Of a DNA stretch of 64,000 nt, positions 34,584 to 43,994 are shown in pieces (the stretch's first letter is position 1; each line of letters begins with the position of its first letter). The stretch comes from Ornithoclostridium faecigallinarum. Its GTDB lineage: Bacteria > Bacillota > Clostridia > Christensenellales > UBA3700. The position numbers and the translations under genes are program-made. The stretch spans positions 1-64,000 of the forward strand of contig DVOI01000040.1 of assembly GCA_018713665.1 (NCBI GenBank), written 5' to 3'. The notes beneath the pieces are model-generated. The model searched no databases and was not told the DNA's origin. It worked only from the letters and a program-made list of their open reading frames with translations.

Positions 34584-35603
34584 ATGAAAACAGATCTCAT
34601 CAAAAAAATCATCACCGCGATGTGCATCGCGGTCATCGTCGCGACATTCGGCGCGATGCTTGTGGGATGCGGCGAAGACTCCCTTGTCGCCGACATTCCG
34701 GACAACATTCCCAACAAATTGCTTGACAGCGAAGTCGCTCCCGACGACGTCGTCGCCGCGACTGCCAAAGTGAGCATAGTCGACATCGTCAACGACACCG
34801 CTTTGACCAATGCGCAAAAGATTCAAAAGATTATGTCCGCGACCGAACAGAACGAGATCACCGCGGAGAGGTTCAACTACTTCCAATACAAGACCGGTTC
34901 CACCGAGCTCAGCGGCAAATCGGGCACATTGATCTATCAGCGCCACCGCAAACAGAATCAGGAATGCAAGGATGACACCACCCTCAAGCGCGCGATCAAC
35001 GCCAACTTCGGCTCCTTCGAACTGGAATTTGTACAAGACGCGATGATCCGCCTTGTCTACAATGACGCGATCTACCGCATAAAGGGCAATGTCGCGGACG
35101 TGAACTATGACAGCGCGACCGGACTTTTGGTCGTCTCGGACGACGCCAAGTGGGACAAGGGCAAGGACTTTGGTAAATACGAATCTGTCGAATGGAGTCA
35201 AAACCTCGACGAAACCAAAAAGACCTGCGCCAACTGGGAGTGCGAGGGCATTGTCAGTGAAGAGGGCGCGACCATCAAACGCGTCGAGCAGGATGGCACC
35301 GGCGACGTCTACTACGAACTCAAATTCACCGTCGACACCGCCGTCGCAAACGCCGACTCCGCAACCATCGCCAGACTGGAAAACGACAACGGAGGCAGCG
35401 ACATGTCTTTGGGCAAGCTTGAAGTCACCGCTCAGGTTTGGGAATGCGGCTTGATGAAGTTCTATCAGACCAACGAGACTTGGAGCGGCAAGATCGCTTG
35501 GTACGAAGGCTCTGCCGATTCTCAATCCTACACTTGGTACTCCTACACCGAACGCGACAACGACATGAGCGAATCCATTGCGATCCTCGACACCTTGCTG
35601 TGA
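34584..35603 (+). CDS. Lipoprotein of unknown function, likely in the uronate regulon
   Basis: 339 residues. Signal peptide with lipobox LVGC (Cys29). The mature part is acidic, beta-rich by appearance and contains no domain I recognise. The ATG follows a GAGGGG ribosome-binding site. It is a single gene with its own promoter and terminator. The promoter carries operator site B, so expression with the uronate operon is expected. A surface carbohydrate-related role is inferred only from that. Confidence 0.7.
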   Translation: MKTDLIKKIITAMCIAVIVATFGAMLVGCGEDSLVADIPDNIPNKLLDSEVAPDDVVAATAKVSIVDIVNDTALTNAQKIQKIMSATEQNEITAERFNYFQYKTGSTELSGKSGTLIYQRHRKQNQECKDDTTLKRAINANFGSFELEFVQDAMIRLVYNDAIYRIKGNVADVNYDSATGLLVVSDDAKWDKGKDFGKYESVEWSQNLDETKKTCANWECEGIVSEEGATIKRVEQDGTGDVYYELKFTVDTAVANADSATIARLENDNGGSDMSLGKLEVTAQVWECGLMKFYQTNETWSGKIAWYEGSADSQSYTWYSYTERDNDMSESIAILDTLL

Positions 35604-35619
35604 TCGTAAGATAAAGATG

Positions 35620-35649
35620 CGGCGCCTCCTTTCGGGGGCGCCGTTTTTA
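35620..35649 (+). terminator. Terminator of the 34584 lipoprotein gene
   Basis: Stem CGGCGCC/GGCGCCG followed by five T on the plus strand. Confidence 0.85.
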
Positions 35650-35691
35650 TGCTTTGTTTCGATTTTGCGGACGGAAAAACCGCCGCGCAGA

Positions 35692-37590
35692 TCACTTCAA
35701 GTCGTCAAGCCATGCCGCGGGGCACGCGTCGGACGGCATCTTCCAATCCCCTCTCGGCGACAGAGCGACCGAACCGACCTTGGGCGCGTCGGGCGTGCAG
35801 CTGCGCTTGAATTGCTGCGAAAAGAAGCGGCGGTAGAACTTGGCGAGCGCCGCTTTGAGCGCCCCCTCGTCGACGTCGTCGAACGCGAGTTTTGCCAGCC
35901 GCAGCACCTTGCGCGGACGGAACCCGTAGCGCATCGCATAATAGAGGAAAAAGTCGTTGAGCTCGTACGAGCCGACGATCTCTTCCGTCTTTTGGACGAT
36001 CTCGCCGTCCTTTGCCGGGATGAGCTCGGGACTGATCGGTGTGTCGAGGATGTCGTTGAGCGCACGGCTCGCCGCGGCGTTGCCGCACGTCTCGGCATAG
36101 TAGCGGACGACATATCTGATCAGCGTCTTGGGCACGGACGCGTTGACGCCGTACATCGACATGTGGTCGCCGTTGTAGGTCGCCCAGCCCAGCGCGACTT
36201 CGGACAGGTCGCCTGTGCCGACGACTATGCCGCCGCACATATTGGCGATGTCCATCAGCACCTGCGTGCGCTCTCGCGCCTGTGCATTCTCGTATGTCAC
36301 GTCGGTCAGGTCGATGGGATGATCGATGTCCGCAAGGTGGACCTTGACCGCCTCGCCTATCTTGACCTCTTTGAAGTCGGCGCCCAGCCCCTCTGCGAGC
36401 GTCTCGGCGTTGGAGCGAGTACGCGACGTCGTACCGAAACACGGCATCGTCACCGCAAGCACGTCTTTGGGCGCAAGCCCGGATATCTTCGCCGCGTCTA
36501 CGGCGACCAAAAGCGCAAGCGCGCTGTCAAGCCCTCCCGAAAGCCCGACGACCACTTTTTTGGCGCCCGTGTGCGTTATCCGCTTTGCAAGCGCATTGGC
36601 TTGAATCGCGAGGATCAGTTTGCACCGCCCCTCTCTGCCCTCGTTGTCGACGGGCACGAACGGCGTACGCGACGGCTTGCGACCGAGCTCGGTCTCGGTG
36701 AGTTTGCACTCAAATTCGACCTCTCGCATTCCGACCGCCGCGCCGAAGGTATTGCGCGCTCTCCTCTCTCTTGCCAATTTGAACACGTCGATGACCGCAA
36801 CCGCCGCACCTTTGCCGAAAGGCGCGCTCTCGGCGAGCACCGCCGCGTCCTCGGCAATGATGTCGTGGCCTGCAAACACCGCGTCCGTCGTGCTCTCGCC
36901 GACGCCGGCGTCCGCATAGACATAACCGCACAGTCCCTTGCCCGACGCCGCGCGCACGAGCAGGCGGCGATATTCCGCCTTGCCGACGATCTCGTCGCTC
37001 GCGGACGGGTTGCACACAATCGTCGCGCCCGCCGCACACAGCTCGGACGACGGCGACTTCGCGCCCCACATATCCTCGCAGATCTCGACGCCGAAACAGA
37101 ACTCGGACATGCCCTTGCAACGGAACAGAAGGTCGGCGCCGAACGGAACGACTTGCGCTCCGACGCGCGCCTCTTTCGCGACCGCGTCCTTTGCCGACGC
37201 GAAATATCTGCCCTCATAGAATTCGCCGTAATTGGGGATCGAGGTCTTGGGAACGACGCCGACCACCCTGCCGCCGTTCAGAACGGCCGCGCAATCGTAC
37301 AGCTTGCCGTCCGCCCTGACGGGCGCGCCTACGACGACGGCGCAATCGCTCTTCGCCGTCTTTTGCGCGATTGAGAGCAACGCCGCGTCCGACGCGTCGA
37401 GCAACGCGTCCTGCGTGAGCAGGTCCGCAACGGTATAGCCGGTCACCGCCATCTCGGGGAACACGATCAATTTGCAGCCCTTCGCCGCATATTCGGCGGC
37501 AAGCGCGGCGATCGCGTCCGCGTTGAACGCGGTATCGGCGACTTTGCACGGCGGAGTGAGCGCCGCGACTTTGACGAATCCGTCTTTCAT
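35692..37590 (-). CDS. nadE: Glutamine-dependent NAD+ synthetase
   Basis: 632 residues, the two-domain form. The N-terminal nitrilase-type glutaminase has VFPEMAVTGY (Glu, about residue 45) and FGVEICEDMWG (Cys, about 175). The C-terminal synthetase has the PP-loop GLSGGLDSALAL (about 355). It makes NAD+ from deamido-NAD, ATP and glutamine. The start at 37590 has AGGGAGTGG upstream; the longer frame is not needed. It is monocistronic and divergent from the ABC exporter. Confidence 0.95.
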   Translation of the reverse strand: MKDGFVKVAALTPPCKVADTAFNADAIAALAAEYAAKGCKLIVFPEMAVTGYTVADLLTQDALLDASDAALLSIAQKTAKSDCAVVVGAPVRADGKLYDCAAVLNGGRVVGVVPKTSIPNYGEFYEGRYFASAKDAVAKEARVGAQVVPFGADLLFRCKGMSEFCFGVEICEDMWGAKSPSSELCAAGATIVCNPSASDEIVGKAEYRRLLVRAASGKGLCGYVYADAGVGESTTDAVFAGHDIIAEDAAVLAESAPFGKGAAVAVIDVFKLARERRARNTFGAAVGMREVEFECKLTETELGRKPSRTPFVPVDNEGREGRCKLILAIQANALAKRITHTGAKKVVVGLSGGLDSALALLVAVDAAKISGLAPKDVLAVTMPCFGTTSRTRSNAETLAEGLGADFKEVKIGEAVKVHLADIDHPIDLTDVTYENAQARERTQVLMDIANMCGGIVVGTGDLSEVALGWATYNGDHMSMYGVNASVPKTLIRYVVRYYAETCGNAAASRALNDILDTPISPELIPAKDGEIVQKTEEIVGSYELNDFFLYYAMRYGFRPRKVLRLAKLAFDDVDEGALKAALAKFYRRFFSQQFKRSCTPDAPKVGSVALSPRGDWKMPSDACPAAWLDDLK

Positions 37591-37622
37591 ATCCACTCCC
37601 TGCCGCATATGCGGCGAAACGT

Positions 37623-37651
37623 TTGCATTTGCGCGCACGATGTAGTATATT
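37623..37651 (+). promoter_or_regulatory. Possible promoter of the ABC exporter genes
   Basis: TTGCAT, 17 bp, TATATT on the plus strand, about 90 bp before the start codon. The nadE promoter must lie in the same AT-rich patch but is less clear. Confidence 0.4.
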
Positions 37652-37741
37652 ATTATAGCCTTTGAGGCAATAACCCTTCGGCACGCCGTTCATTGATATT
37701 TTATTTTATTTGGCGCGGCTTGTCAATTGCACGGATAACAA

Positions 37742-39472
37742 ATGCGTAAATTGGTCAGGTATTTGAAGAATTACAAGCTCAATCTCACCTTGGGTCCGCT
37801 CGCAAAGCTGACGGAGGCGATCTTTGAGCTGATCGTCCCCCTCGTGATGTCCGACATCATCGACAACGGCATCGACGGCGACGGCGGCATCGAATATGTG
37901 CTCTCGCACGGCGCGATCATGGTCGCTCTCGGCGTGATGGGGCTTGCGTGCGCGCTCACCTGCCAATACCTTGCGGCAAAGTGCTCGCAGGGCTTCGGCA
38001 CCGAGCTGCGCAACGACCTTTTCCGCCACATCAACACACTGTCGTTCAAGGAGCTGGACAAGTTCGGCACGCCGTCCATCGTCAACCGCCTGTCCTCGGA
38101 CGTCAATCAATTGCAATATATGGTCGCGATGCTGATTCGTCTCGTCATTCGCGCGCCCTTCCTCGTGATCGGCGCGGCGGTCATGGCGATGACGATCAAC
38201 CTCAAGCTGTCGCTGGTGTTCATCGCGGCGGCGCCGCTCATCGCTGTCGCGCTCTACTTCATCATGTCGCGCAGCATCCCCCTCTACAAGAACGTACAGC
38301 AAAAGCTGGACAAAGTCGCGCAGATCACGCGCGAAAACCTCTCCGGCGTGCGCGTCGTCCGCGCCTTCTCCGAACAGGAATACGAAAAAGACCGCTTTGA
38401 CAAGTCGGCGGACGAATTGACGCGCGGCGCGATCGTCGTCGGACGCATCTCCGCGCTGCTCAACCCCGCGACCTTCGTCATCATCAACGCAGCGATCATC
38501 GCGATCCTTTGGTTCGGAGGCGGACTTGTCAACACCGGCGAAATGACGCAGGGCGAGGTGTTCGCGTTCGTCAACTATATGACGCAAATCTCGCTCGCGC
38601 TCGTCGTCGTCGCCCAACTCGTCGTCACCGTCACCAAAGCGATCGCGTCGGGCACGCGCGTCGTCGAACTGCTCGACGCGACTCCCTCGATCACCGACGA
38701 CGGCAACACCGAGGTCGACACCTCCGTCGACTCCCCTGCGGTCAAATTCGACCATGTCTCCTTTGGCTACAACGAGGGCAAATACACGCTGACCGACCTC
38801 ACTCTGACCGTACCGCGCGGCGCGAGCGTGGGCGTCATCGGCGGCACAGGCAGCGGCAAGTCGACGCTGGTCAACCTGCTTGCGCGCTTTTACGACGTGT
38901 CCGAAGGCAGCGTCGAGCTGTTCGGGACGGACGTCAAAAAATATCCGCTCAAACAATTGCGCCGCACCGTCGCGTATGTGCCGCAAAACACGATGCTCTT
39001 TTCGGGCACGATACGCTCCAATCTGCTGATGGGCGGACGCGACGCGGACGACGAGACGCTGTGGAAGTGCCTCGAAACAGCGCAGGCGGCGTCCTTTGTC
39101 CGCGAAAAGGAAAAGGGCTTGGATTCGGTCGTGATGCAGGGCGGCAAGAACTTCTCGGGAGGGCAGCGCCAACGCCTTGCGGTCGCGCGCGCTCTCGCCG
39201 CTAACTCCGACATCCTTGTCCTCGACGACTCGTCGTCCGCGCTCGACTTTGCGACCGACCTCAACATGCGCACCGCGATCAACGCGACTCGCGGCGACAC
39301 GACGCTCTTCCTCGTCTCGCAGCGCGCGACTTCGCTCAAAGACTGCGACGTCATTGTCGTCCTCGACGGCGGACTCGTCGCCGGCATTGGCAAACACGAC
39401 GACTTGCTCAAAACTTGCGACGTGTATCGCGAAATTTACCTCTCTCAAACGGACGGAGGTGCCAAGCAATGA
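37742..39472 (+). CDS. ABC exporter half-transporter, degenerate-site subunit
   Basis: 576 residues. Six membrane segments (about 15-310), then an ATPase domain: Walker A GGTGSGKST, signature FSGGQRQ, Walker B ILVLDDSSSALD. The Asp after Walker B replaces the catalytic Glu. This is typical of the non-hydrolysing subunit in heterodimeric multidrug exporters such as LmrCD or TM287/288. It overlaps the next gene by 4 bp (ATGA). The substrate is unknown. Confidence 0.88.
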   Translation: MRKLVRYLKNYKLNLTLGPLAKLTEAIFELIVPLVMSDIIDNGIDGDGGIEYVLSHGAIMVALGVMGLACALTCQYLAAKCSQGFGTELRNDLFRHINTLSFKELDKFGTPSIVNRLSSDVNQLQYMVAMLIRLVIRAPFLVIGAAVMAMTINLKLSLVFIAAAPLIAVALYFIMSRSIPLYKNVQQKLDKVAQITRENLSGVRVVRAFSEQEYEKDRFDKSADELTRGAIVVGRISALLNPATFVIINAAIIAILWFGGGLVNTGEMTQGEVFAFVNYMTQISLALVVVAQLVVTVTKAIASGTRVVELLDATPSITDDGNTEVDTSVDSPAVKFDHVSFGYNEGKYTLTDLTLTVPRGASVGVIGGTGSGKSTLVNLLARFYDVSEGSVELFGTDVKKYPLKQLRRTVAYVPQNTMLFSGTIRSNLLMGGRDADDETLWKCLETAQAASFVREKEKGLDSVVMQGGKNFSGGQRQRLAVARALAANSDILVLDDSSSALDFATDLNMRTAINATRGDTTLFLVSQRATSLKDCDVIVVLDGGLVAGIGKHDDLLKTCDVYREIYLSQTDGGAKQ

Positions 39473-41214
39473 AGACAAAAGAGACATTGAAACGCATCGT
39501 CGGCTACATCTCCCCCTACAAGGGCTATGTCGCGCTGTCGCTGATCTCGGCAATCCTGTCGGTCGCGGCTACGCTGGCGGCGCCCGTCTGCATTGGCAAG
39601 GCGATCGACTATATCATCGGCCCCGGCAACGTCGACTTCACAACGGTCGGCAAGTATATCGCGCTGATCGGCGGCACGATCGTCGTCGGCGGCGTCTTCC
39701 AATGGACGCTGTCGCTTGCGACCAACAAGCTCGCGTTCCTCGCAGTCAACGAGATGCGCAAACAGCTGTTCGCCCACATCGACCGCCTGCCGCTGTCGTA
39801 CATCGACTCGCACGCGCACGGCGACCTCATCACCCGCATGGCAAGCGACATCGAGCAGATCTCCAACGGCATATTGCAGGGCTTCTCACAGCTCTTGACG
39901 GGCGTGTTCACGATCGCCGGCACGCTGGGCATCATGCTCGCGATCCAATGGCAGGTCGCGCTGGTCGTCATCGTCATCACTCCCCTTTCGCTGTTCGTCG
40001 CGACATTCGTCGCCAAGCACTCCAACGCGATGTTCCGCAAGCAGTCGGACACGCAGGGCAAGCTGGGCGGTTACAGCGAAGAGATGCTCGAAGGACAGCG
40101 CATCGTCGCCGCGTTCGGCTATGAAGAAGAGGCGCAAAAGACGTTTGAGGAGATCGACGCCGTCCTCTACAAATACGGCGTAAAATCGCAATTTTACAGC
40201 TCGCTGACCAACCCGTGCACCCGCTTTGTAAACAACCTCGTCTATGCGGCGGTCGGCATCATAGGCGCGGTGATTGCGATCCTCTACGGCACGATGAGCG
40301 CGGGCACGCTGTCCACTTTCCTCATCTACGCCAACCAATACACCAAGCCGTTCAACGAGATCACCGGCGTCATCACCGAACTGCAAACCGCGTTTGCGTG
40401 CGCAAGGCGCGTGTTCGCCGTCTTGGACGAGCCCGAAGAGAGCCCCGACGACGACTTGCCCGAGATCGAAGAGTGCCTCGGCACCGTCGAGTTCGACGAC
40501 GTCTGCTTCGGCTACTCGCCCGACAAGCCGCTGTTGCAACACATCGACGTAAAGGCGGATAAAGGCAAAAAGATCGCAATCGTCGGCCCCACCGGCTGCG
40601 GCAAGACGACAATGATCAATCTGCTGATGCGCTTCTATGACGTGGACAGCGGCGAGATCCGCGTGTCCGACGCGCCCGTCAAATCGGTCAAACGCAACTC
40701 GTTGCGCGGTCAATTCGGAATGGTGCTCCAAGACACTTGGCTGTTCGAAGGCACCGTCCGCGACAACATCGCCTACGGCAGACGCGGCGCGACCGACGAA
40801 GAAGTCATCGCCGCCGCACAAGCCGCACACGCGCACCGCTTCATCAGCAAGCTCGCAGACGGCTACGACACCGTGATCACCGAAAGCGGCGGCAACCTGT
40901 CGCAAGGACAGCGGCAATTGCTGTGTATCGCGCGTATCATGCTCACACATCCGCCCATGCTCATCCTCGACGAGGCGACGTCCAACATCGATACCCGCAC
41001 CGAGATCCGCATCCAAAAGGCGTTCGCCGAGATCATGAAGGGGCGCACCAGCTTCATCATCGCCCACCGCCTGTCCACAATCCGCGACGCCGACCTCATC
41101 CTCGTGATGAAAGACGGCAACATCATCGAACAGGGCACGCACGAACAATTGCTCGACAAGGGCGGATTCTACAAAGAGCTTTACGAGAGTCAGTTCAAAA
41201 AAGCTGCGCTTTGA
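39469..41214 (+). CDS. ABC exporter half-transporter, catalytic subunit
   Basis: 581 residues with six membrane segments and an ATPase with consensus residues: Walker A GPTGCGKTT, signature LSQGQRQ, Walker B MLILDEATSNID with the catalytic Glu. The start is fixed by GGAGGT 9 nt upstream and overlap with the previous stop. With the preceding gene it forms one heterodimeric exporter. Confidence 0.9.
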   Translation: MKTKETLKRIVGYISPYKGYVALSLISAILSVAATLAAPVCIGKAIDYIIGPGNVDFTTVGKYIALIGGTIVVGGVFQWTLSLATNKLAFLAVNEMRKQLFAHIDRLPLSYIDSHAHGDLITRMASDIEQISNGILQGFSQLLTGVFTIAGTLGIMLAIQWQVALVVIVITPLSLFVATFVAKHSNAMFRKQSDTQGKLGGYSEEMLEGQRIVAAFGYEEEAQKTFEEIDAVLYKYGVKSQFYSSLTNPCTRFVNNLVYAAVGIIGAVIAILYGTMSAGTLSTFLIYANQYTKPFNEITGVITELQTAFACARRVFAVLDEPEESPDDDLPEIEECLGTVEFDDVCFGYSPDKPLLQHIDVKADKGKKIAIVGPTGCGKTTMINLLMRFYDVDSGEIRVSDAPVKSVKRNSLRGQFGMVLQDTWLFEGTVRDNIAYGRRGATDEEVIAAAQAAHAHRFISKLADGYDTVITESGGNLSQGQRQLLCIARIMLTHPPMLILDEATSNIDTRTEIRIQKAFAEIMKGRTSFIIAHRLSTIRDADLILVMKDGNIIEQGTHEQLLDKGGFYKELYESQFKKAAL

Positions 41215-41717
41215 GAGGGCACCATTGCGCTGTCCTGCTCAATCGGCTTACGCCTCATATACGCAGGCGCAATGGTTCCCGGGGGTACTCACCCTCCACG
41301 GGACAAGCGCTCGCTCACCGCTCGCGGTCCCGTAAGGTGAAGTCCCCGAAGAGCGCGGTCATTCGGGGACTTCGCTATCAAGTCGCGCGAGAAGCGCGGT
41401 TTCGCGCGACAAGTGTCGTCATTTATTCCGCTGTATAAAAGTCAAAACGAACAGTTGCCTTTTACGAACAAGGTTGCGTTCACATCTCGCCCAACCGCGC
41501 TTGGGCGAGATACGATAACGCGGCTGTCAAATGACCGCGCTCTTTGACAGCCGCCCCTAGCGCGGTCGCGAGCGGTGAGCGAGCGTGCCGCGTGGGAAGG
41601 GGTATTTTAGGGGAAAACCGAAAATAGCGAGTATGAGAAACGGCGACGATTGCATTTGCAATCATCGCCGTTGCGATTCGATGCGTCATTTTCGGGTTGC
41701 CCCTAAAAGCGAAGCCG
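41215..41717. repeat. Block of nested perfect inverted repeats, non-coding
   Basis: About 500 bp without a supported gene but with many perfect stems: AGTCCCCGAA (41341/41362), GTCGCGCGA (41382/41402), ATCTCGCCCAA (41484/41501), CGGCTGTCAAA (41521/41543), and a 15-bp stem with one mismatch at 41640-41671. A 19-bp arm at 41308-41326 pairs perfectly with 41567-41585, enclosing the first four. Only some could act as terminators; none has a good T-run. Confidence 0.7.
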
Positions 41718-42215
41718 TTAAACTCCCCTATCTATCGCCGTAATACCCGTGCGGCACACGTTCTTGACGCGCATTCCTTCGCGCGACTTGCAAAGGTCGG
41801 AGATTGCGGCGGCGAAGTTGTCTATCTTGCGGCTGGTGCCTGTGAGCTCCAAGATCATCGACTTGGACGTGATGTCGAGGATGAGCGCGCCGAATTCGTC
41901 GGCGAGCTGAACGATCGAGTTGTCGAATTGACCGGTCGTGACCACCTTGACAAGGATGAGTTCGCGGCACACGCTGTCCTCTTCTTTGAGGGCGGTGACG
42001 TTGATCGTCTCCTCAAGTTTGGACGTCTGTTTGATGATCTGATCGAGAGTATTCTCGTCACCTCTCGCGGTGATCGTGATGCGCGAGATCTTGGGGTCGT
42101 CCGTCGTCGCGACCGAGAGAGAATCGATGTTGAAGCCTCTCCTGCCGAACAGACTGCTGACCCTTGAGAGCACGCCCGAATTGTTGTAAACCACTACCGA
42201 TACGATATGTTTCAT
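41718..42215 (-). CDS. ilvN: Acetolactate synthase small (regulatory) subunit
   Basis: 165 residues. The N-terminal ACT domain has VVVYNNSGVLSRVSSLFGRRGFNIDSL, with the valine-binding Asn/Gly region. The C-terminal regulatory domain follows. It activates and gives valine feedback to the IlvB catalytic subunit. The start at 42215 has AGGTGGA just upstream. No ilvB or ilvC is next to it, so it is separated from its usual operon. Confidence 0.9.
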   Translation of the reverse strand: MKHIVSVVVYNNSGVLSRVSSLFGRRGFNIDSLSVATTDDPKISRITITARGDENTLDQIIKQTSKLEETINVTALKEEDSVCRELILVKVVTTGQFDNSIVQLADEFGALILDITSKSMILELTGTSRKIDNFAAAISDLCKSREGMRVKNVCRTGITAIDRGV

Positions 42216-42243
42216 AATCCACCTACTCGAGTTGTTTACAACC

Positions 42244-42272
42244 ATTATACACGCTCGCGCGAAGATTGGCAA
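42244..42272 (-). promoter_or_regulatory. Promoter of ilvN
   Basis: TTGCCA, 17 bp, TATAAT on the minus strand. The short leader leaves no room for a T-box or peptide attenuator. Confidence 0.75.
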
Positions 42273-42308
42273 GAATTTTGGCAATCAACTTGTCGCAATA
42301 TAAAATAT

Positions 42309-42331
42309 GCGGCGGAAAATTCCGCCGTATA
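42309..42331 (-). terminator. Probable terminator of the 42347 lipoprotein gene
   Basis: Palindromic stem CGGCGGAA/TTCCGCCG followed by an AT-rich CATATTTTATATT on the minus strand. Confidence 0.6.
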
Positions 42332-42346
42332 TCGGGATGATTTGCT

Positions 42347-43159
42347 TCAATCAATAAAATCGATCGGCGTGACCTCTGTTTGATCGATGTATGCGTATGT
42401 CGCCGCGCCGAATTCTATTTTGCCTCCGTCGCCGATGCGCGCGGACGCCTCGCCGCTCACTGCCTTGTGACCGTATGCATAATAGAGCCTCAAGATTTCT
42501 TCGGTATAGACATAGCCGCCGAAAACGATCGTTGCGGATTCATACTTCTTACCGCCGTCATTTGACGGCAAGTCGACATACATGCCGACCGGGACATACC
42601 CGTTGTCGAACAATACCGCACCCTCTTCGTCTCCTTGCATTCGGAAGGTATCGACGCCTTCGGCATGACGGAACGCCGCCTCGCCGAATTCGTACTCCGC
42701 CTTTCCGTAAACGGCGCCGTTAGCGACCGAATACAGCACGGTATCCGTGAGGCGATAGCCGGGCATTTTGCTCCAATGCGCCCAAATCTGCACCGTCCAT
42801 CTCGTGTACTTTTCTTCGACAATCTCGCCGTCGGTCGACATCACGCAATACATCTCGAGCCCGTCGTCATATTCTATCATATCGACAAACAGCGCGTCGG
42901 ACTGCGCAAGCCTGTCTATCACTTCGTCCGACAGGTCGGCGACGACTTGTTCGTCTACGCCGAGCGAGACCAGCTCCGCCTTCACCACGTCTCTTCCCGA
43001 GGCGTCACCGCCCGAGGTCGCGACTTTTGCGGACAGATCGAACAAACTTTGCGGATCGTAAAAATCGGATCGTCCCTCGCCGACGGAACATGCGGCAAAA
43101 ACCGCCGTCATGCACATCAACGCAACTGCGATTGCCGCAATCAAAGCCTTTGTCTTCAT
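42347..43159 (-). CDS. Lipoprotein of unknown function
   Basis: 270 residues. Signal peptide with lipobox FAAC (Cys about 24). The mature part is rich in Asp, Tyr and Val, with no family I recognise. The start at 43159 has GGAGGTG 6 nt upstream; a GTG four codons earlier is less likely. It has its own promoter (43183-43211) and is flanked by unrelated genes. Confidence 0.7.
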   Translation of the reverse strand: MKTKALIAAIAVALMCMTAVFAACSVGEGRSDFYDPQSLFDLSAKVATSGGDASGRDVVKAELVSLGVDEQVVADLSDEVIDRLAQSDALFVDMIEYDDGLEMYCVMSTDGEIVEEKYTRWTVQIWAHWSKMPGYRLTDTVLYSVANGAVYGKAEYEFGEAAFRHAEGVDTFRMQGDEEGAVLFDNGYVPVGMYVDLPSNDGGKKYESATIVFGGYVYTEEILRLYYAYGHKAVSGEASARIGDGGKIEFGAATYAYIDQTEVTPIDFID

Positions 43160-43182
43160 AAGCACCTCCACAGCTCAACCAT

Positions 43183-43211
43183 ATACTAACACAATATTAT
43201 AAATTTGTCAA
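43183..43211 (-). promoter_or_regulatory. Promoter of the 42347 lipoprotein gene
   Basis: TTGACA, 17 bp, TAGTAT on the minus strand. Confidence 0.7.
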
Positions 43212-43232
43212 TACCACTTTTTCGAAGAAAAC

Positions 43233-43272
43233 CGCAAGACGACACGGGCACAAATTTTCGTGCCCGTGTCGG
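43233..43272 (-). terminator. Long hairpin after the NYN-domain gene
   Basis: A perfect 12-bp arm CGACACGGGCAC pairs with GTGCCCGTGTCG around an 8-nt loop. No strong T-run follows, so termination is likely but not certain. Confidence 0.5.
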
Positions 43273-43301
43273 TTATACACACTTCTTTGCGCATGCCGCT
43301 C

Positions 43302-43946
43302 TCAAAAGTATTTGTCCAAAAGCCGCCTCAATTCGTCCTTTTCATCGAGCGGACGGACGGCGCGTTTACGCGCCTTTTTCTCCTCGACCGCGCGTCGCAG
43401 GTCTTCGCCGATCTCCTTCATCCTGTCGTCGTCGAGCGGCTCTATGCCGGTATAGGGCAAGAACTCGTCGACCGCGCTCTCCCTCTCCTCTTCGGGCGCA
43501 AGGTCGATCGGCTCGGGGGCGGCTTCGTCCTCTTGCGGCAAGTTCTTGGCAAGCACGACCACGCCGTCGCACTTGTCCTCGTACATCGTGCCGCTCTCGC
43601 AGCCGAGATACACTTTTTTGCCCTGTCTTCGCAGCGCATTGAGCAGCGGCAGGCAGTCCACTTCCGCCGCGACCAAAAAGATCGCGTCGACAGGTTCCAG
43701 ACACGCGACCGCGACCGCGTCGATGACTTGGCGAATGTCTATCCTCGTCTTTTTGCGGTTGTGGAGCGGCAGCGACACCTCGGCGCCGTACTCCTTGATG
43801 AAGGCGTTGAGCGCGCCGTTCCTCTTGGCGTTGTAGCCGTAAAATTTGACTTGACAAAAGCGCGCGCCGAGCGTCCGCTCGGCGTCGTAGAGCGCGTCGG
43901 CGTTGACCTTGGCCGCGCCCAGATCGATCAATGCGGCACAGTTCAT
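43302..43946 (-). CDS. NYN-domain (PIN-like nuclease) protein
   Basis: 214 residues. AALIDLGAAKVN at the N-terminus (an Asp plus a later Asn, as in NYN folds), KKTRIDIRQVIDAVAV (conserved Asp pair) and IFLVAAEVDCLPLLNALRRQGKKVYL with the SGDxDF-like position changed to AEVD. The last about 80 residues are charged. RNA processing is the usual role of the family. The start is at 43946 with GGAGAG upstream. It follows ogg by 48 bp and is probably co-transcribed. Confidence 0.65.
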   Translation of the reverse strand: MNCAALIDLGAAKVNADALYDAERTLGARFCQVKFYGYNAKRNGALNAFIKEYGAEVSLPLHNRKKTRIDIRQVIDAVAVACLEPVDAIFLVAAEVDCLPLLNALRRQGKKVYLGCESGTMYEDKCDGVVVLAKNLPQEDEAAPEPIDLAPEEERESAVDEFLPYTGIEPLDDDRMKEIGEDLRRAVEEKKARKRAVRPLDEKDELRRLLDKYF

Positions 43947-43994
43947 AACTCTCCGTGGCAAAACTCGTCTGTGCACCGCGCCGCGCGGTCAATG

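Noticed and set aside
41215..41717. CRISPR array
   Set aside because: The repeats are inverted and differ from each other; no regular direct repeats with spacers occur here or elsewhere in the window.
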